NCBI GenBank assembly: GCA_965207535.1
Contig: CBDBMR010000012.1
Span: 124,001 to 188,000, forward strand
Direction: 5' to 3'
Length of the DNA: 64,000 bases
Origin: JAJDXO01 sp965207535
GTDB taxonomy: Bacteria; Pseudomonadota; Alphaproteobacteria; Rhodospirillales; UBA2165
Shown here: positions 24,026 through 32,463 of the stretch, piece after piece
How the letters are laid out: every line of letters begins with the position of its first letter
Numbering within the stretch: position 1 is the first letter of the stretch
Position numbers and translations under genes: made by a program
Notes under the pieces: model-generated
Databases searched by the model: none
What the model was told of the DNA's origin: nothing
Seen by the model: only the letters and a program-made list of their open reading frames with translations

Positions 24026-25375
24026 CTACGGCGAACCCTGTTCCCCGGCGTCCAGGCCGGCCATCGCCAGCGCATCGGCCTGGCGCCGTCCAAGGCTCTC
24101 GGCGTTAAAGTCGTCGATGAGTTCGTGAAACAGCCGGTGCCAGTTGATCTCCGCGCGGAGATGGGTGAATACCGAACCCAGGCCGATGGCGGCCCGATCC
24201 ATGAGTACGAACTCCCTCGGCGGCTGTACACCGCCAACTCGATCCAGTTCCTGGCGAACCTTCATCGCCACTTCGGCCCCGTATAGCCCCTGCTGTCTCT
24301 GAATTGGCCGGGCGCCATCTTCGAGCAACGGCGCATAAACGAACTCGGCCCACAGGTTGAGGATGTCGATCAGTTCATCATCGAGGCCGGTGAAGCCCCA
24401 GGTCTCATAGGCATGAACCGCAAGGTCGCGATTGCCGTCGCGCAGCGCCATATAGAGATCGATGACGCCTGTCACGAAGTGGGGCTGGAACACCCGGATA
24501 CATCCGAAGTCCAATAGATTAATCGTGTGGTCGTCACGGACGGTGTAGTTGCCGAGGTGAGGATCGCCGTGAATGATTCCGAAATAGTAAAACGGCACAT
24601 ACCAGGCCCGGAACATGTTGTAGGCGACCTGGTTCCGTGCCTCGACATCGGTATCCACGAACTCCAGAAGCGGTTTGCCCTCCAACCAGGCCATGGTCAG
24701 CAACCGGGCCGCGGAAAGATCGGGTTCGACCTCGGGCACGTGAACGCCCGGCTCGTCCGCCAGCATGTGATGATAGAGCTGCATGTGCTTCGCCTCGCGG
24801 GCGTAGTCGAGTTCTTCGCGCAGCCGGTCGGACAGTTCCTGGTGAACCTCGCTGGGGTCGATCGCCTTTTCGTAGCGGCGGTAGATGGAAAACACCAACT
24901 TCAACTGCTTCAAGTCGGCCTCGACCACCGAGTTCATATCCGGGTATTGCAGCTTGCAGGCGAGCGTCTTCCCGTCGCGCCCGACGGCCCGGTGCACCTG
25001 GCCAAGCGAGGCCGCGGCCGCCGCGCCATGCTCGAAACTGTCGAATTTGTCCTGCCAATCCGGCCCAAGTTCCGCCGCCATCCTCCGTTTGACGAAGTTC
25101 CATCCCATGGAGGGGGCATTGGACTGAAGCTCGGCCAACTGACTTGCATATTCGCCCGGCAGCGCGTTGGGAATGGTCGATAGGATTTGCGCGACCTTCA
25201 TGAGCGGTCCCTTGAGGCCGCCGAGAGCCTCCTTCAGGTCCGCCGCGTGCTCCAAACGATCCAGCTTGAGGCCGAGATAACGCTCTCCCGCGAATCGCGC
25301 CGCCAGGCCGCCGACGGCCCGCCCGACTCTGGCGTAACGCATCGCCCGCCCACTGATGCTGTCGTCGTCCGCCAT
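24026..25375 (-). CDS. ABC1/UbiB/COQ8 family atypical kinase
   Basis: A 449-residue protein with the UbiB family order: GGLKGPLMKVAQILS (the KxGQ-like motif, here KVAQ), the Ala-rich nucleotide loop AAAAASLGQVHRA replacing the Gly loop, catalytic IHGDPHLGNYTV and metal-binding LLDFGCIRVF. COQ8-type proteins are ATPases needed for ubiquinone synthesis. It lacks the C-terminal membrane helices of E. coli UbiB, so it is closer to COQ8/ABC1 soluble types. pepF ends 8 bp upstream on the same strand. Confidence 0.87.
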   Translation of the reverse strand: MADDDSISGRAMRYARVGRAVGGLAARFAGERYLGLKLDRLEHAADLKEALGGLKGPLMKVAQILSTIPNALPGEYASQLAELQSNAPSMGWNFVKRRMAAELGPDWQDKFDSFEHGAAAAASLGQVHRAVGRDGKTLACKLQYPDMNSVVEADLKQLKLVFSIYRRYEKAIDPSEVHQELSDRLREELDYAREAKHMQLYHHMLADEPGVHVPEVEPDLSAARLLTMAWLEGKPLLEFVDTDVEARNQVAYNMFRAWYVPFYYFGIIHGDPHLGNYTVRDDHTINLLDFGCIRVFQPHFVTGVIDLYMALRDGNRDLAVHAYETWGFTGLDDELIDILNLWAEFVYAPLLEDGARPIQRQQGLYGAEVAMKVRQELDRVGGVQPPREFVLMDRAAIGLGSVFTHLRAEINWHRLFHELIDDFNAESLGRRQADALAMAGLDAGEQGSP

Positions 25376-25383
25376 TCGCTTGC

Positions 25384-27159
25384 TCAGAACGTCGATTCGA
25401 GTTCGTCTACGAAGCCGGAGACCACGTTCAGGCCGCGATTCCAGAAGCCGGGGTCGCCGGCATCGAGACCGAACGGCGCCAACAACTCCTTGTGGCGGAG
25501 CGTTCCCCCGGCCTTCAACATTTCCAGGTACTTGGCCTGGAAATCGGGGTGCCCTTCCTTGAACAGCTCATAGAGCGAATTTACCAGACAATCCCCGAAA
25601 GCGTACGCATAGACGTAAAACGGCGAGTGAACGAAGTGGGGAATATACGCCCAATAACAGGCATAGGATGGATCGAATTCGAAGGCGGGACCGAGGCTCC
25701 TGCCTTGTATGGACATCCAAATCTCGCCCAGCCGCTCGGGACCGAGCTCGCCTTCGGGACGCTCGTCATGGACTTGCCGCTCAAATTCATAGAATGCCGT
25801 TTGGCGGATCACCGTATTGATCATGTCTTCGATCTTCGATGCCAGCATGACCCGTTTGGCGGTCGCCTCGTCCTCTCGGTCGAGGAGTGCGCGGAAGGTC
25901 AACATCTCTCCGAAAACCGATGCGGTTTCGGCGAGCGTCAGCGGCGTATCAGCCAATAGGTGACCCTGCGGCGCGGCCAAGGTCTGGTGGATGCCGTGAC
26001 CAAGTTCATGAGCCAATGTCATAATGTCGCGGGTCTTGCCGCGGTAGTTCATCAAGATATAGGGATGAGCCGACGGCACCGTTGGATGTGAAAAGGCGCC
26101 CGAGTCTTTACCCTCCCGGGGCCTGGCATCGATCCACGATCTGTCGAAAAAGACCGCCGCGCGCTCCGCCATTTCCGGGGAAAAGGCGCCATAGGCGCCG
26201 AGTACGGTCTCTCGGGCCTCGTTCCAAGGGGTAACCCGGTTCTCCGCTTCCGGCAGCGGCGCGTTGCGGTCCCAGTATTGAAGCTTCTCGAGCCCCATCC
26301 ACCGCGCCTTGAGAAGGTAGTAGCGGTGCGCAATATCATCATATCGGCCGCTGACCGACCGGACCAAAGAGTCGACGACCTCATCCTCGACCTGATTGGA
26401 AAGATTGCGCCGCGACACCGGCCGCGGGAATTTGCGCCACCGATCCTCGATTTCCTTGTCTTTGGCGAGGGTATTGGTGATCAGCGCCAACAGGCGAATA
26501 TTGCGGTCGAGCCCGTCCGCGAATGCCCGGGCGGCGGTCTCGCGGCGCGCACCGTCGGGATCCGACATCATGTCGAGGACTTCACTGGACGTGAGCCGCC
26601 GCTTGTCCACCTCGAAACGTATGGCCGACATGGTTTCGTCGAACAGCCGGTTCCAGGCACCGCGGCCGGTCACGGATTTTTCGTGCAACAGCCGTTCCAG
26701 CTCATCGGAAAGCTGGTGTGGGCGGAACTCACGGACCGCCTCAATCCACGATGCATATCGATTGACCTCCGGCGTCTCCATGAGAGCCGCCATGGCCGCA
26801 TCATCAATGTCGTTCAACTGCAGTTCAAAAAAGACCGTCCGGGAGGAGACCGCGGTTACGCGCTCTTTGACCGACTGGTAAAACCTGGCCGTCGCCGGAT
26901 TGGAGGAGTCGGCGGCGAACATAAGCTGGGCAAAGCTCATCGCGCGGGACAGCGTCTCAACGAGAACCTCGTAGTCCGTGATCGCCTCGGCCAGACCGGG
27001 GCCGTCCATCCCCTGAAGCCGCCCTTTGTATGCATCGGCGAATGCCGCCGCGTCCGCTGCCGCACGCTCCAAGTCGGAACCGAGTTCGGGGTCATCCATA
27101 CCCGCGTAAAGGTCGGTCAGGTCCCATTCGGGGACCTCGTCAGCGGCAATGGAAGTCAT
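25384..27159 (-). CDS. pepF: Oligoendopeptidase F (M3 metallopeptidase)
   Basis: A 591-residue M3 peptidase. It has the zinc site TLAHELGHGIHQTLA (HExxH), the downstream Glu in the TPLTLAETASVFGEM helix, and the C-terminal CYWAYIPHFVHSPFYVYAYA typical of PepF. It cleaves short peptides in the cytosol. It is upstream of the UbiB-like gene on the same strand with an 8-bp gap. The N terminus MTSIAADEVPEWDLTDLY fits the family start. Confidence 0.93.
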   Translation of the reverse strand: MTSIAADEVPEWDLTDLYAGMDDPELGSDLERAAADAAAFADAYKGRLQGMDGPGLAEAITDYEVLVETLSRAMSFAQLMFAADSSNPATARFYQSVKERVTAVSSRTVFFELQLNDIDDAAMAALMETPEVNRYASWIEAVREFRPHQLSDELERLLHEKSVTGRGAWNRLFDETMSAIRFEVDKRRLTSSEVLDMMSDPDGARRETAARAFADGLDRNIRLLALITNTLAKDKEIEDRWRKFPRPVSRRNLSNQVEDEVVDSLVRSVSGRYDDIAHRYYLLKARWMGLEKLQYWDRNAPLPEAENRVTPWNEARETVLGAYGAFSPEMAERAAVFFDRSWIDARPREGKDSGAFSHPTVPSAHPYILMNYRGKTRDIMTLAHELGHGIHQTLAAPQGHLLADTPLTLAETASVFGEMLTFRALLDREDEATAKRVMLASKIEDMINTVIRQTAFYEFERQVHDERPEGELGPERLGEIWMSIQGRSLGPAFEFDPSYACYWAYIPHFVHSPFYVYAYAFGDCLVNSLYELFKEGHPDFQAKYLEMLKAGGTLRHKELLAPFGLDAGDPGFWNRGLNVVSGFVDELESTF

Positions 27160-27339
27160 GAATTTCGTTCCTCATAGTCGGGCCGTCGCCGGCCCATCCG
27201 GTGAGCGGTTGATTTCCAGTCCGATATAAGGCTGGATACGGGGTGCGGCAATGGCCGGATGATGACCCCGTTGGGGCCGTCACGGCTCAACCAATAAAAT
27301 AGCCGCCAACCGGGAGTGCAATAAATTTAGGAGCAACCG

Positions 27340-29127
27340 ATGCCCGAGTACGCTTGGCCAAATCTCGTGACCATGTTTTTCGACCAAGCCGAGAAGCATG
27401 GGGACAAACCGTTCCTGTGGGCGAAAGACAACGGCGCTTATCAGTCTCAAAGTTGGACCGAAGTCGCCGGCGACGTATCGGCACTCGCCCGAGGCCTCAA
27501 TTCGCTTGGCGTTGGTGAAGGGGACCGGGTGGTGCTGGTATCGGAGAACCGCCCCGAATGGTTGATTGCCGAGCTGGCGATCATGTCCGCGGGCGCAATT
27601 CCCGTTCCCGCCTACACCACCAATCTCGTCTCCGATCATACCCACATTCTGTCGAATTCCGGCGCGGTCGGCGCCCTGGTCTCGACCGGGAAACTGGCGG
27701 AAAACCTGATTCCCGCCGCGCACCAATCCGACAGCGCACGATTCGTCATTGGTATGGAGCACCTCGAGACCGATCAGCCGGTGAACGCCGAACTGCTCGA
27801 TTGGTCGGCTGTAATTGATCGGGGCCGGGACAATCCGGATACCATTCGCGGGGCGGCCCATGATATCGGCACGGACCGGACCGCCGTCATCATTTACACG
27901 TCGGGGACGGGAGGGGCGCCCAAGGGCGTCATGCTGTCTCACCGGGCGATCCTGCACAATTGCGCCGGCGCCCTGCATGCGATCGAGCAGATGGGTATCG
28001 GCGAAGAAGTGTTTCTGTCCTTCCTGCCCCTGTCGCATTCCTATGAACACATGGCCGGTCAATTCTTCCCGATCTCCATCGGCGCTCAAATTTACTACGC
28101 CGAGGGCGCCGAACATCTGAGCCGCAACATGCCGGAGGCGCGGCCCACCATGATGACCGCGGTGCCCCGGCTGTATGAGCTTTTGTACAGCCGGATAACC
28201 AAGGGCGTGGCGGACGCGGGCGGCATGAAGCAGAAATTGTTCAACAAAGCCGTCGAGCTGGGCATAAAGAAATTTCACGACCCCAATTCGCTGACCGTCG
28301 GCGAACGGATCGTCGACCGGGTGGTCGACAAGCTGGTCCGGGACAAGGTGCGGGCGAATTTTGGCGGACGCCTCCGGGTATTGGTCTCGGGCGGCGCACC
28401 GCTCAACCAGGATATCGGCATGTTTTTTACCGGGCTCGGCCTGAATTTGCTGCAGGGCTACGGCCTTACGGAATCGGCCCCGCTCATCAGCGTCAATCTG
28501 CCCAACAAGATCAAGATGCACACGGTCGGCCCGCCCGTGATCAACACCGAGGTCAGGATCGCCGAAGACGGCGAGATTTTGGTGCGCGGCGATCTGGTGA
28601 TGCAGGGCTATTGGCAAAACCCCGAGGCGACCGCCGAGGTCATCCGGGACGGATGGCTGCATACGGGTGACGTCGGCAGCATCGACGAAGACGGCTTCAT
28701 TCAAATTACGGATCGGAAGAAGGACATCATCGTCAATTCCGGCGGCGACAACATATCGCCCCAGAGGGTCGAGGGCTTCCTGGCGCTGGAACCGGAAATT
28801 GCCCAAGCCATGGTGTACGGTGACAAGCGTCCCCATCTGGTCGCCGTACTGGTGCCGGACGAGGAGTTCGCCAAACAGTGGGCGGAAACAAATAATGTGA
28901 CGGACGAGTTCGAAGACTTGGCCAATAACAAGGAATTCGTCGACGTGCTGGCGGAATCCGTCGACCGGGTGAATGGCGGGCTCTCGACAATTGAACGGGT
29001 CCGGCGGTTCATCGTCGCGACCGAGGCGTTTGCCATCGAGAACGAGATGATGACGCCGAGCCTCAAGGTCCGGCGCTTCAAGGTCATTGAAAAATACGGA
29101 TCCGCGCTCGAGGCGCTCTACCGCTAA
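27340..29127 (+). CDS. Long-chain fatty acid--CoA ligase (AMP-forming)
   Basis: A 595-residue adenylate-forming enzyme. The P-loop-like motif is IIYTSGTGGAPKGVMLSH, with FLPLSHSYEHMAGQF, the A5 motif GYGLTESAPLISVN, and hinge and A8 regions GWLHTGDVGSIDEDGFIQIT and DRKKDIIVNSGGDNISPQ. The SHSYEH and NSGGDNIS segments are those of long-chain acyl-CoA synthetases (FadD15 type). AGGAG precedes the ATG. The stop overlaps the end of the convergent epimerase by 4 bp. Confidence 0.92.
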   Translation: MPEYAWPNLVTMFFDQAEKHGDKPFLWAKDNGAYQSQSWTEVAGDVSALARGLNSLGVGEGDRVVLVSENRPEWLIAELAIMSAGAIPVPAYTTNLVSDHTHILSNSGAVGALVSTGKLAENLIPAAHQSDSARFVIGMEHLETDQPVNAELLDWSAVIDRGRDNPDTIRGAAHDIGTDRTAVIIYTSGTGGAPKGVMLSHRAILHNCAGALHAIEQMGIGEEVFLSFLPLSHSYEHMAGQFFPISIGAQIYYAEGAEHLSRNMPEARPTMMTAVPRLYELLYSRITKGVADAGGMKQKLFNKAVELGIKKFHDPNSLTVGERIVDRVVDKLVRDKVRANFGGRLRVLVSGGAPLNQDIGMFFTGLGLNLLQGYGLTESAPLISVNLPNKIKMHTVGPPVINTEVRIAEDGEILVRGDLVMQGYWQNPEATAEVIRDGWLHTGDVGSIDEDGFIQITDRKKDIIVNSGGDNISPQRVEGFLALEPEIAQAMVYGDKRPHLVAVLVPDEEFAKQWAETNNVTDEFEDLANNKEFVDVLAESVDRVNGGLSTIERVRRFIVATEAFAIENEMMTPSLKVRRFKVIEKYGSALEALYR

Positions 29128-30104
29128 ACGCCGTAATACTCGCGGTACCACTTGATAAAACGGGGAATTCCTTCGGCAATATTGGTCGACGGCGTAAAGC
29201 CGAGGTCGCTCCGGGCGGTCTCGATATCGGCGTAGGTCTCCTGAACGTCGCCAAGCTGCATGGGCGCCAACTCTATCTCCGCCGTCGCGCCGAGCTCCTG
29301 TTCGATCAGAGCAATCAGGTCGGTCAGCGGCTCGGATCGGTGATTTCCCAGATTGTAAAGTCTGACCGGCGGGGCTCCATCGCCGGCCCCGGGCGCTTTC
29401 TCCAAACACGCAAGGACGCCGGCGACAATATCGTCGATGTAGGTGAAATCACGCCGCATGTCCCCGTGATTGAAGACCTGGATGGGTTCGCCGGCCAGAA
29501 TCTTCCTGGTAAAGATGAAGGCGGCCATATCGGGCCTTCCCCAGGGCCCGTAAACGGTAAAAAACCGTAATCCGGTCATCGGGATGCCGTACAGCCGTCC
29601 ATAGGAATTGCCGATGAGTTCGCCGCTCCGCTTGGTGGCGGCATACAGGGAAATCGGATCGTCAACCCGGTCGCCGACGCTGAATGGGAGGTCTTTGTTG
29701 GCGCCGTATACCGACGAGGAACTGGCAAATACCAAGTGTTTCAATTCGGGAAGCCGCCTGCACATCTCCAGCACGTTGAGCTGACCGTCAATATTCGACC
29801 GGAGATAGGCGTGCGGGTTTTCCAACGAATATCGGACACCCGCCTGAGCGGCCAAATGCACGATGCGGTCTATCGATTTACGGCTCGCCGCCAGCGCCAT
29901 CATGCCGTCCCGCCCGGCGATATCCAATCGATGAAAGTCGAAACCGTCCCGGGCCGTCAGCAGTTTGAGCCGCGCCTCCTTCAGGGACGGGTCGTAATAG
30001 TCGTTGAGATTGTCGATTCCAACGACCGCCTCGCCAGTATCCAACAATGCTTGGCAGACGTGAAAGCCGATAAATCCGGCGGCACCGGTGACGAGGATTG
30101 ACAT
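29124..30104 (-). CDS. NAD-dependent epimerase, UDP-glucuronate 4-epimerase type
   Basis: A 326-residue extended short-chain dehydrogenase. It has the NAD motif GAAGFIG (residues 8-14), IDNLNDYYDPSLKEARL, HLAAQAGVRYSLENP, SSSVYG and catalytic YAATK. The NDYYDPSLK and AGVRYS segments are typical of UDP-glucuronate epimerases that make UDP-galacturonate for surface polysaccharide. The start was set at MSILVTGAAGF (30102-30104); the open frame extends to 30410 but lacks family similarity. No polysaccharide cluster is adjacent. Confidence 0.9.
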   Translation of the reverse strand: MSILVTGAAGFIGFHVCQALLDTGEAVVGIDNLNDYYDPSLKEARLKLLTARDGFDFHRLDIAGRDGMMALAASRKSIDRIVHLAAQAGVRYSLENPHAYLRSNIDGQLNVLEMCRRLPELKHLVFASSSSVYGANKDLPFSVGDRVDDPISLYAATKRSGELIGNSYGRLYGIPMTGLRFFTVYGPWGRPDMAAFIFTRKILAGEPIQVFNHGDMRRDFTYIDDIVAGVLACLEKAPGAGDGAPPVRLYNLGNHRSEPLTDLIALIEQELGATAEIELAPMQLGDVQETYADIETARSDLGFTPSTNIAEGIPRFIKWYREYYGV

Positions 30105-30154
30105 GGGAACCCCAGGTAATGCCGATCGCGGATATAGCCTGACTGCGCCTGCGA

Positions 30155-31027
30155 TTACAACACGAACGACAACAGAAACGGCATGGTCAGGAAGGATAGA
30201 ACCGTTGAGATGAAGACAACCCCGGCCACGTTCCCGGGCTCGTTGTCGAACTGCATGGCCAACATATAGTTGAAAATGGCGGCCGGCATGGCGCATTGCA
30301 AAATCAGAACGCCCCGGGCGACACCCTCGAGGCCGAACAACTCGGCGACCCCAATTCCGACGCCAAACCCCATGGCCAGGCGGAATACGGAAAGTCCCAG
30401 GCCGGTCCATGCATTAACTAACTTGAGCTTGGCCAATGAGACACCGAGGGTGATGACCATGAGAGGAATGGACATTTCGCCGAAGAGTTTGGTGCTGTTG
30501 GCAATCCACAAGGGAGGCTTGGTGCCGGTCAGGATAAAAATCAAGGCCGCGGCAAGTGCGTAAATGAGCGGGATGCGCGCGAACTCGCGGGGCGATGCGG
30601 TGCCGGCCGCCATCCCCAGACCGAATGTAAATTGGGCGGTGGCAACCAGGGAGTACACGATGATGCCGAACGCCAGCCCTTCTTCGCCGAAAGCCAACAG
30701 ACAAAGCGGCAGACCGACATTGCCCGTATTCGGCGTCATCACCGTCGCCAGATAGGTCTTCTGCTTGAGGCCGAAAATCTTCAAGAGAAGAAAAGTGGCA
30801 AAGAGAAATCCGACCAGCGCGACCAATGCGGCGGCGGCCATAATTCCGAACGCGCTGATTTCGATATCGATGCGGGTGAGCGTCGCAAACACGAGGAACG
30901 GAACGCCGAGGTTGAATACCAGATTCGAGACGAAGGCGGAATCATAGGGCAGCCCCCGCTTGCCCCAGAGAAATCCGAGAACGACGCCCAGCAGCACGGG
31001 CGCGATGATGGGAAACAGTTCGGTCAC
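30155..31027 (-). CDS. AEC (auxin efflux carrier) family transporter
   Basis: A 290-residue membrane protein with about ten helices. The conserved core NTGNVGLPLCLLAFGEEGL contains the discontinuous-helix Asn/Gly motif of the AEC family, and the end AMPAAIFNYMLAMQFDNEPG precedes the last helix. Bacterial members carry malate, malonate or other organic acids; substrate cannot be assigned. It lies 21 bp downstream of pyk on the same strand, so it may be expressed with it. Confidence 0.88.
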   Translation of the reverse strand: MTELFPIIAPVLLGVVLGFLWGKRGLPYDSAFVSNLVFNLGVPFLVFATLTRIDIEISAFGIMAAAALVALVGFLFATFLLLKIFGLKQKTYLATVMTPNTGNVGLPLCLLAFGEEGLAFGIIVYSLVATAQFTFGLGMAAGTASPREFARIPLIYALAAALIFILTGTKPPLWIANSTKLFGEMSIPLMVITLGVSLAKLKLVNAWTGLGLSVFRLAMGFGVGIGVAELFGLEGVARGVLILQCAMPAAIFNYMLAMQFDNEPGNVAGVVFISTVLSFLTMPFLLSFVL

Positions 31028-31047
31028 CGGTACACGGCGGCCCGAGG

Positions 31048-32463
31048 CTACTCGACCCAGATAATTCTGAGAAGGTTGGTGGCCCCTGGCGTGCCGAACG
31101 GCACACCCGCGGTCACCACCAGCCGATCGCCGGCCTTGGCAAACTCCTCTTCGGACGCGGTCTGGCTTGCACGGGTGAGCATCTCGCCGAAATCCGTCAC
31201 GTCACGGGTCAAGACCGGATGTACACCCCAGGCGAGTTGAAGCCGCCGCGCCGTATCGACGTTGGGCGTCAGACCGAGAATGGGCACGCCCGGCCGTTCC
31301 CGCGAGGCGCGAAAGGTTGTGGAACCGGTGCTGGTAAACGTGGCGATCGCGGCCGCGGATATAGTTTCCGCGACCTGGCGCGCCGCGGCGGTGATTGCAT
31401 CGGCGTCGGTGGCCTCGGGAACCGCACGGGTCACTTCGATCAGATTGCGGTAGTGCGGATCCTCCTCGGCCTTGGTGATAATGCGGTCCATAATTTCGAC
31501 CGCCTCGACGGGATAGTCGCCGACCGCCGTCTCCGCCGACAGCATGACCGCATCCGCGCCGTCGAAGATGGCGGTTGCGACATCGGACGCCTCGGCCCGG
31601 GTGGGACGCGGCGCATAAATCATGGACTCCAACATCTGCGTGGCGACGACGACGGGTTTTCCCATTTGCCGGGCACAATCGATGATCCTCTTTTGCAGGC
31701 CCGGAACGTCTTCGGGAGGTGCCTCTACCCCGAGGTCGCCGCGTGCCACCATCACCGCATCCGACAACTCGACGATCTCTTGAAGCCGAAGCATCGCCAA
31801 CGGCTTTTCCAGCTTGACCATTACGCCAGCACGCCCGCTGATCAGTTTGCGCGCTTCGGCGACATCTTCGGGCTGTTGAACAAACGACAAGGCAATCCAA
31901 TCGACACCCATGTCCAGGGCCGCCCGGAGATCGGCTCGATCCTTATCGGTCAAGGCCGATATGGGCAAGGAGACTCCCGGAAGATTGAGACCCTTGTGGT
32001 CCGAGAGCACGCCCCCGATCTCGACCTCGGTCTCGAGCTGGCCCTTGAGGCGCTTGGTGATCCGGAGCCGGATTCTGCCATCATTCAAGAGAAGCTCGTC
32101 ACCCCTATCTACCGCTTCAATGACTTCCGGGTTCGATACGCCGACCCTTTTGGATGTGCCGGGCGACTCATCCAGATCGAGCGCAAACGATTGACCGGAG
32201 ACCAACTCGATTTCACCGTCAGCGAACGCCCCAACGCGAATTTTGGGTCCCTGCATATCCGCCACAACACCCACCGGCCGCTGATGACGGCGTGCCATGG
32301 CCCGGATGACCTCCAGCTTGGCGGCATGTTCTTCATGAGAGCCGTGGCTGAAGTTGAGGCGAAAAACATCGGCGCCGGCCAGAAACAGCGCCTCGATGGT
32401 CTCGGCCGTGTCACTGGCCGGACCAAGGGTGGACAGAATTTTCGCCGATCGGAAGCGCCTCAT
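31048..32463 (-). CDS. pyk: Pyruvate kinase
   Basis: A 471-residue enzyme making pyruvate and ATP from phosphoenolpyruvate. Motifs: ILSTLGPASDTAE, FRLNFSHGSHEEH, the catalytic-Lys segment (VMVKLEKPLA, where the usual IxKIE reads VKLE), VARGDLGVEAP, and KPVVVATQMLESM. The C-terminal allosteric domain is present. Its ATG overlaps the alaS stop by 4 bp, so it is translationally coupled to alaS. Confidence 0.95.
   Translation of the reverse strand: MRRFRSAKILSTLGPASDTAETIEALFLAGADVFRLNFSHGSHEEHAAKLEVIRAMARRHQRPVGVVADMQGPKIRVGAFADGEIELVSGQSFALDLDESPGTSKRVGVSNPEVIEAVDRGDELLLNDGRIRLRITKRLKGQLETEVEIGGVLSDHKGLNLPGVSLPISALTDKDRADLRAALDMGVDWIALSFVQQPEDVAEARKLISGRAGVMVKLEKPLAMLRLQEIVELSDAVMVARGDLGVEAPPEDVPGLQKRIIDCARQMGKPVVVATQMLESMIYAPRPTRAEASDVATAIFDGADAVMLSAETAVGDYPVEAVEIMDRIITKAEEDPHYRNLIEVTRAVPEATDADAITAAARQVAETISAAAIATFTSTGSTTFRASRERPGVPILGLTPNVDTARRLQLAWGVHPVLTRDVTDFGEMLTRASQTASEEEFAKAGDRLVVTAGVPFGTPGATNLLRIIWVE

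Noticed and set aside
29124..30410. Long form of the epimerase starting at 30410
   Set aside because: The extra 102 residues are Arg-rich, overlap the AEC transporter gene and precede the canonical MSILVTGAAGFIG start.
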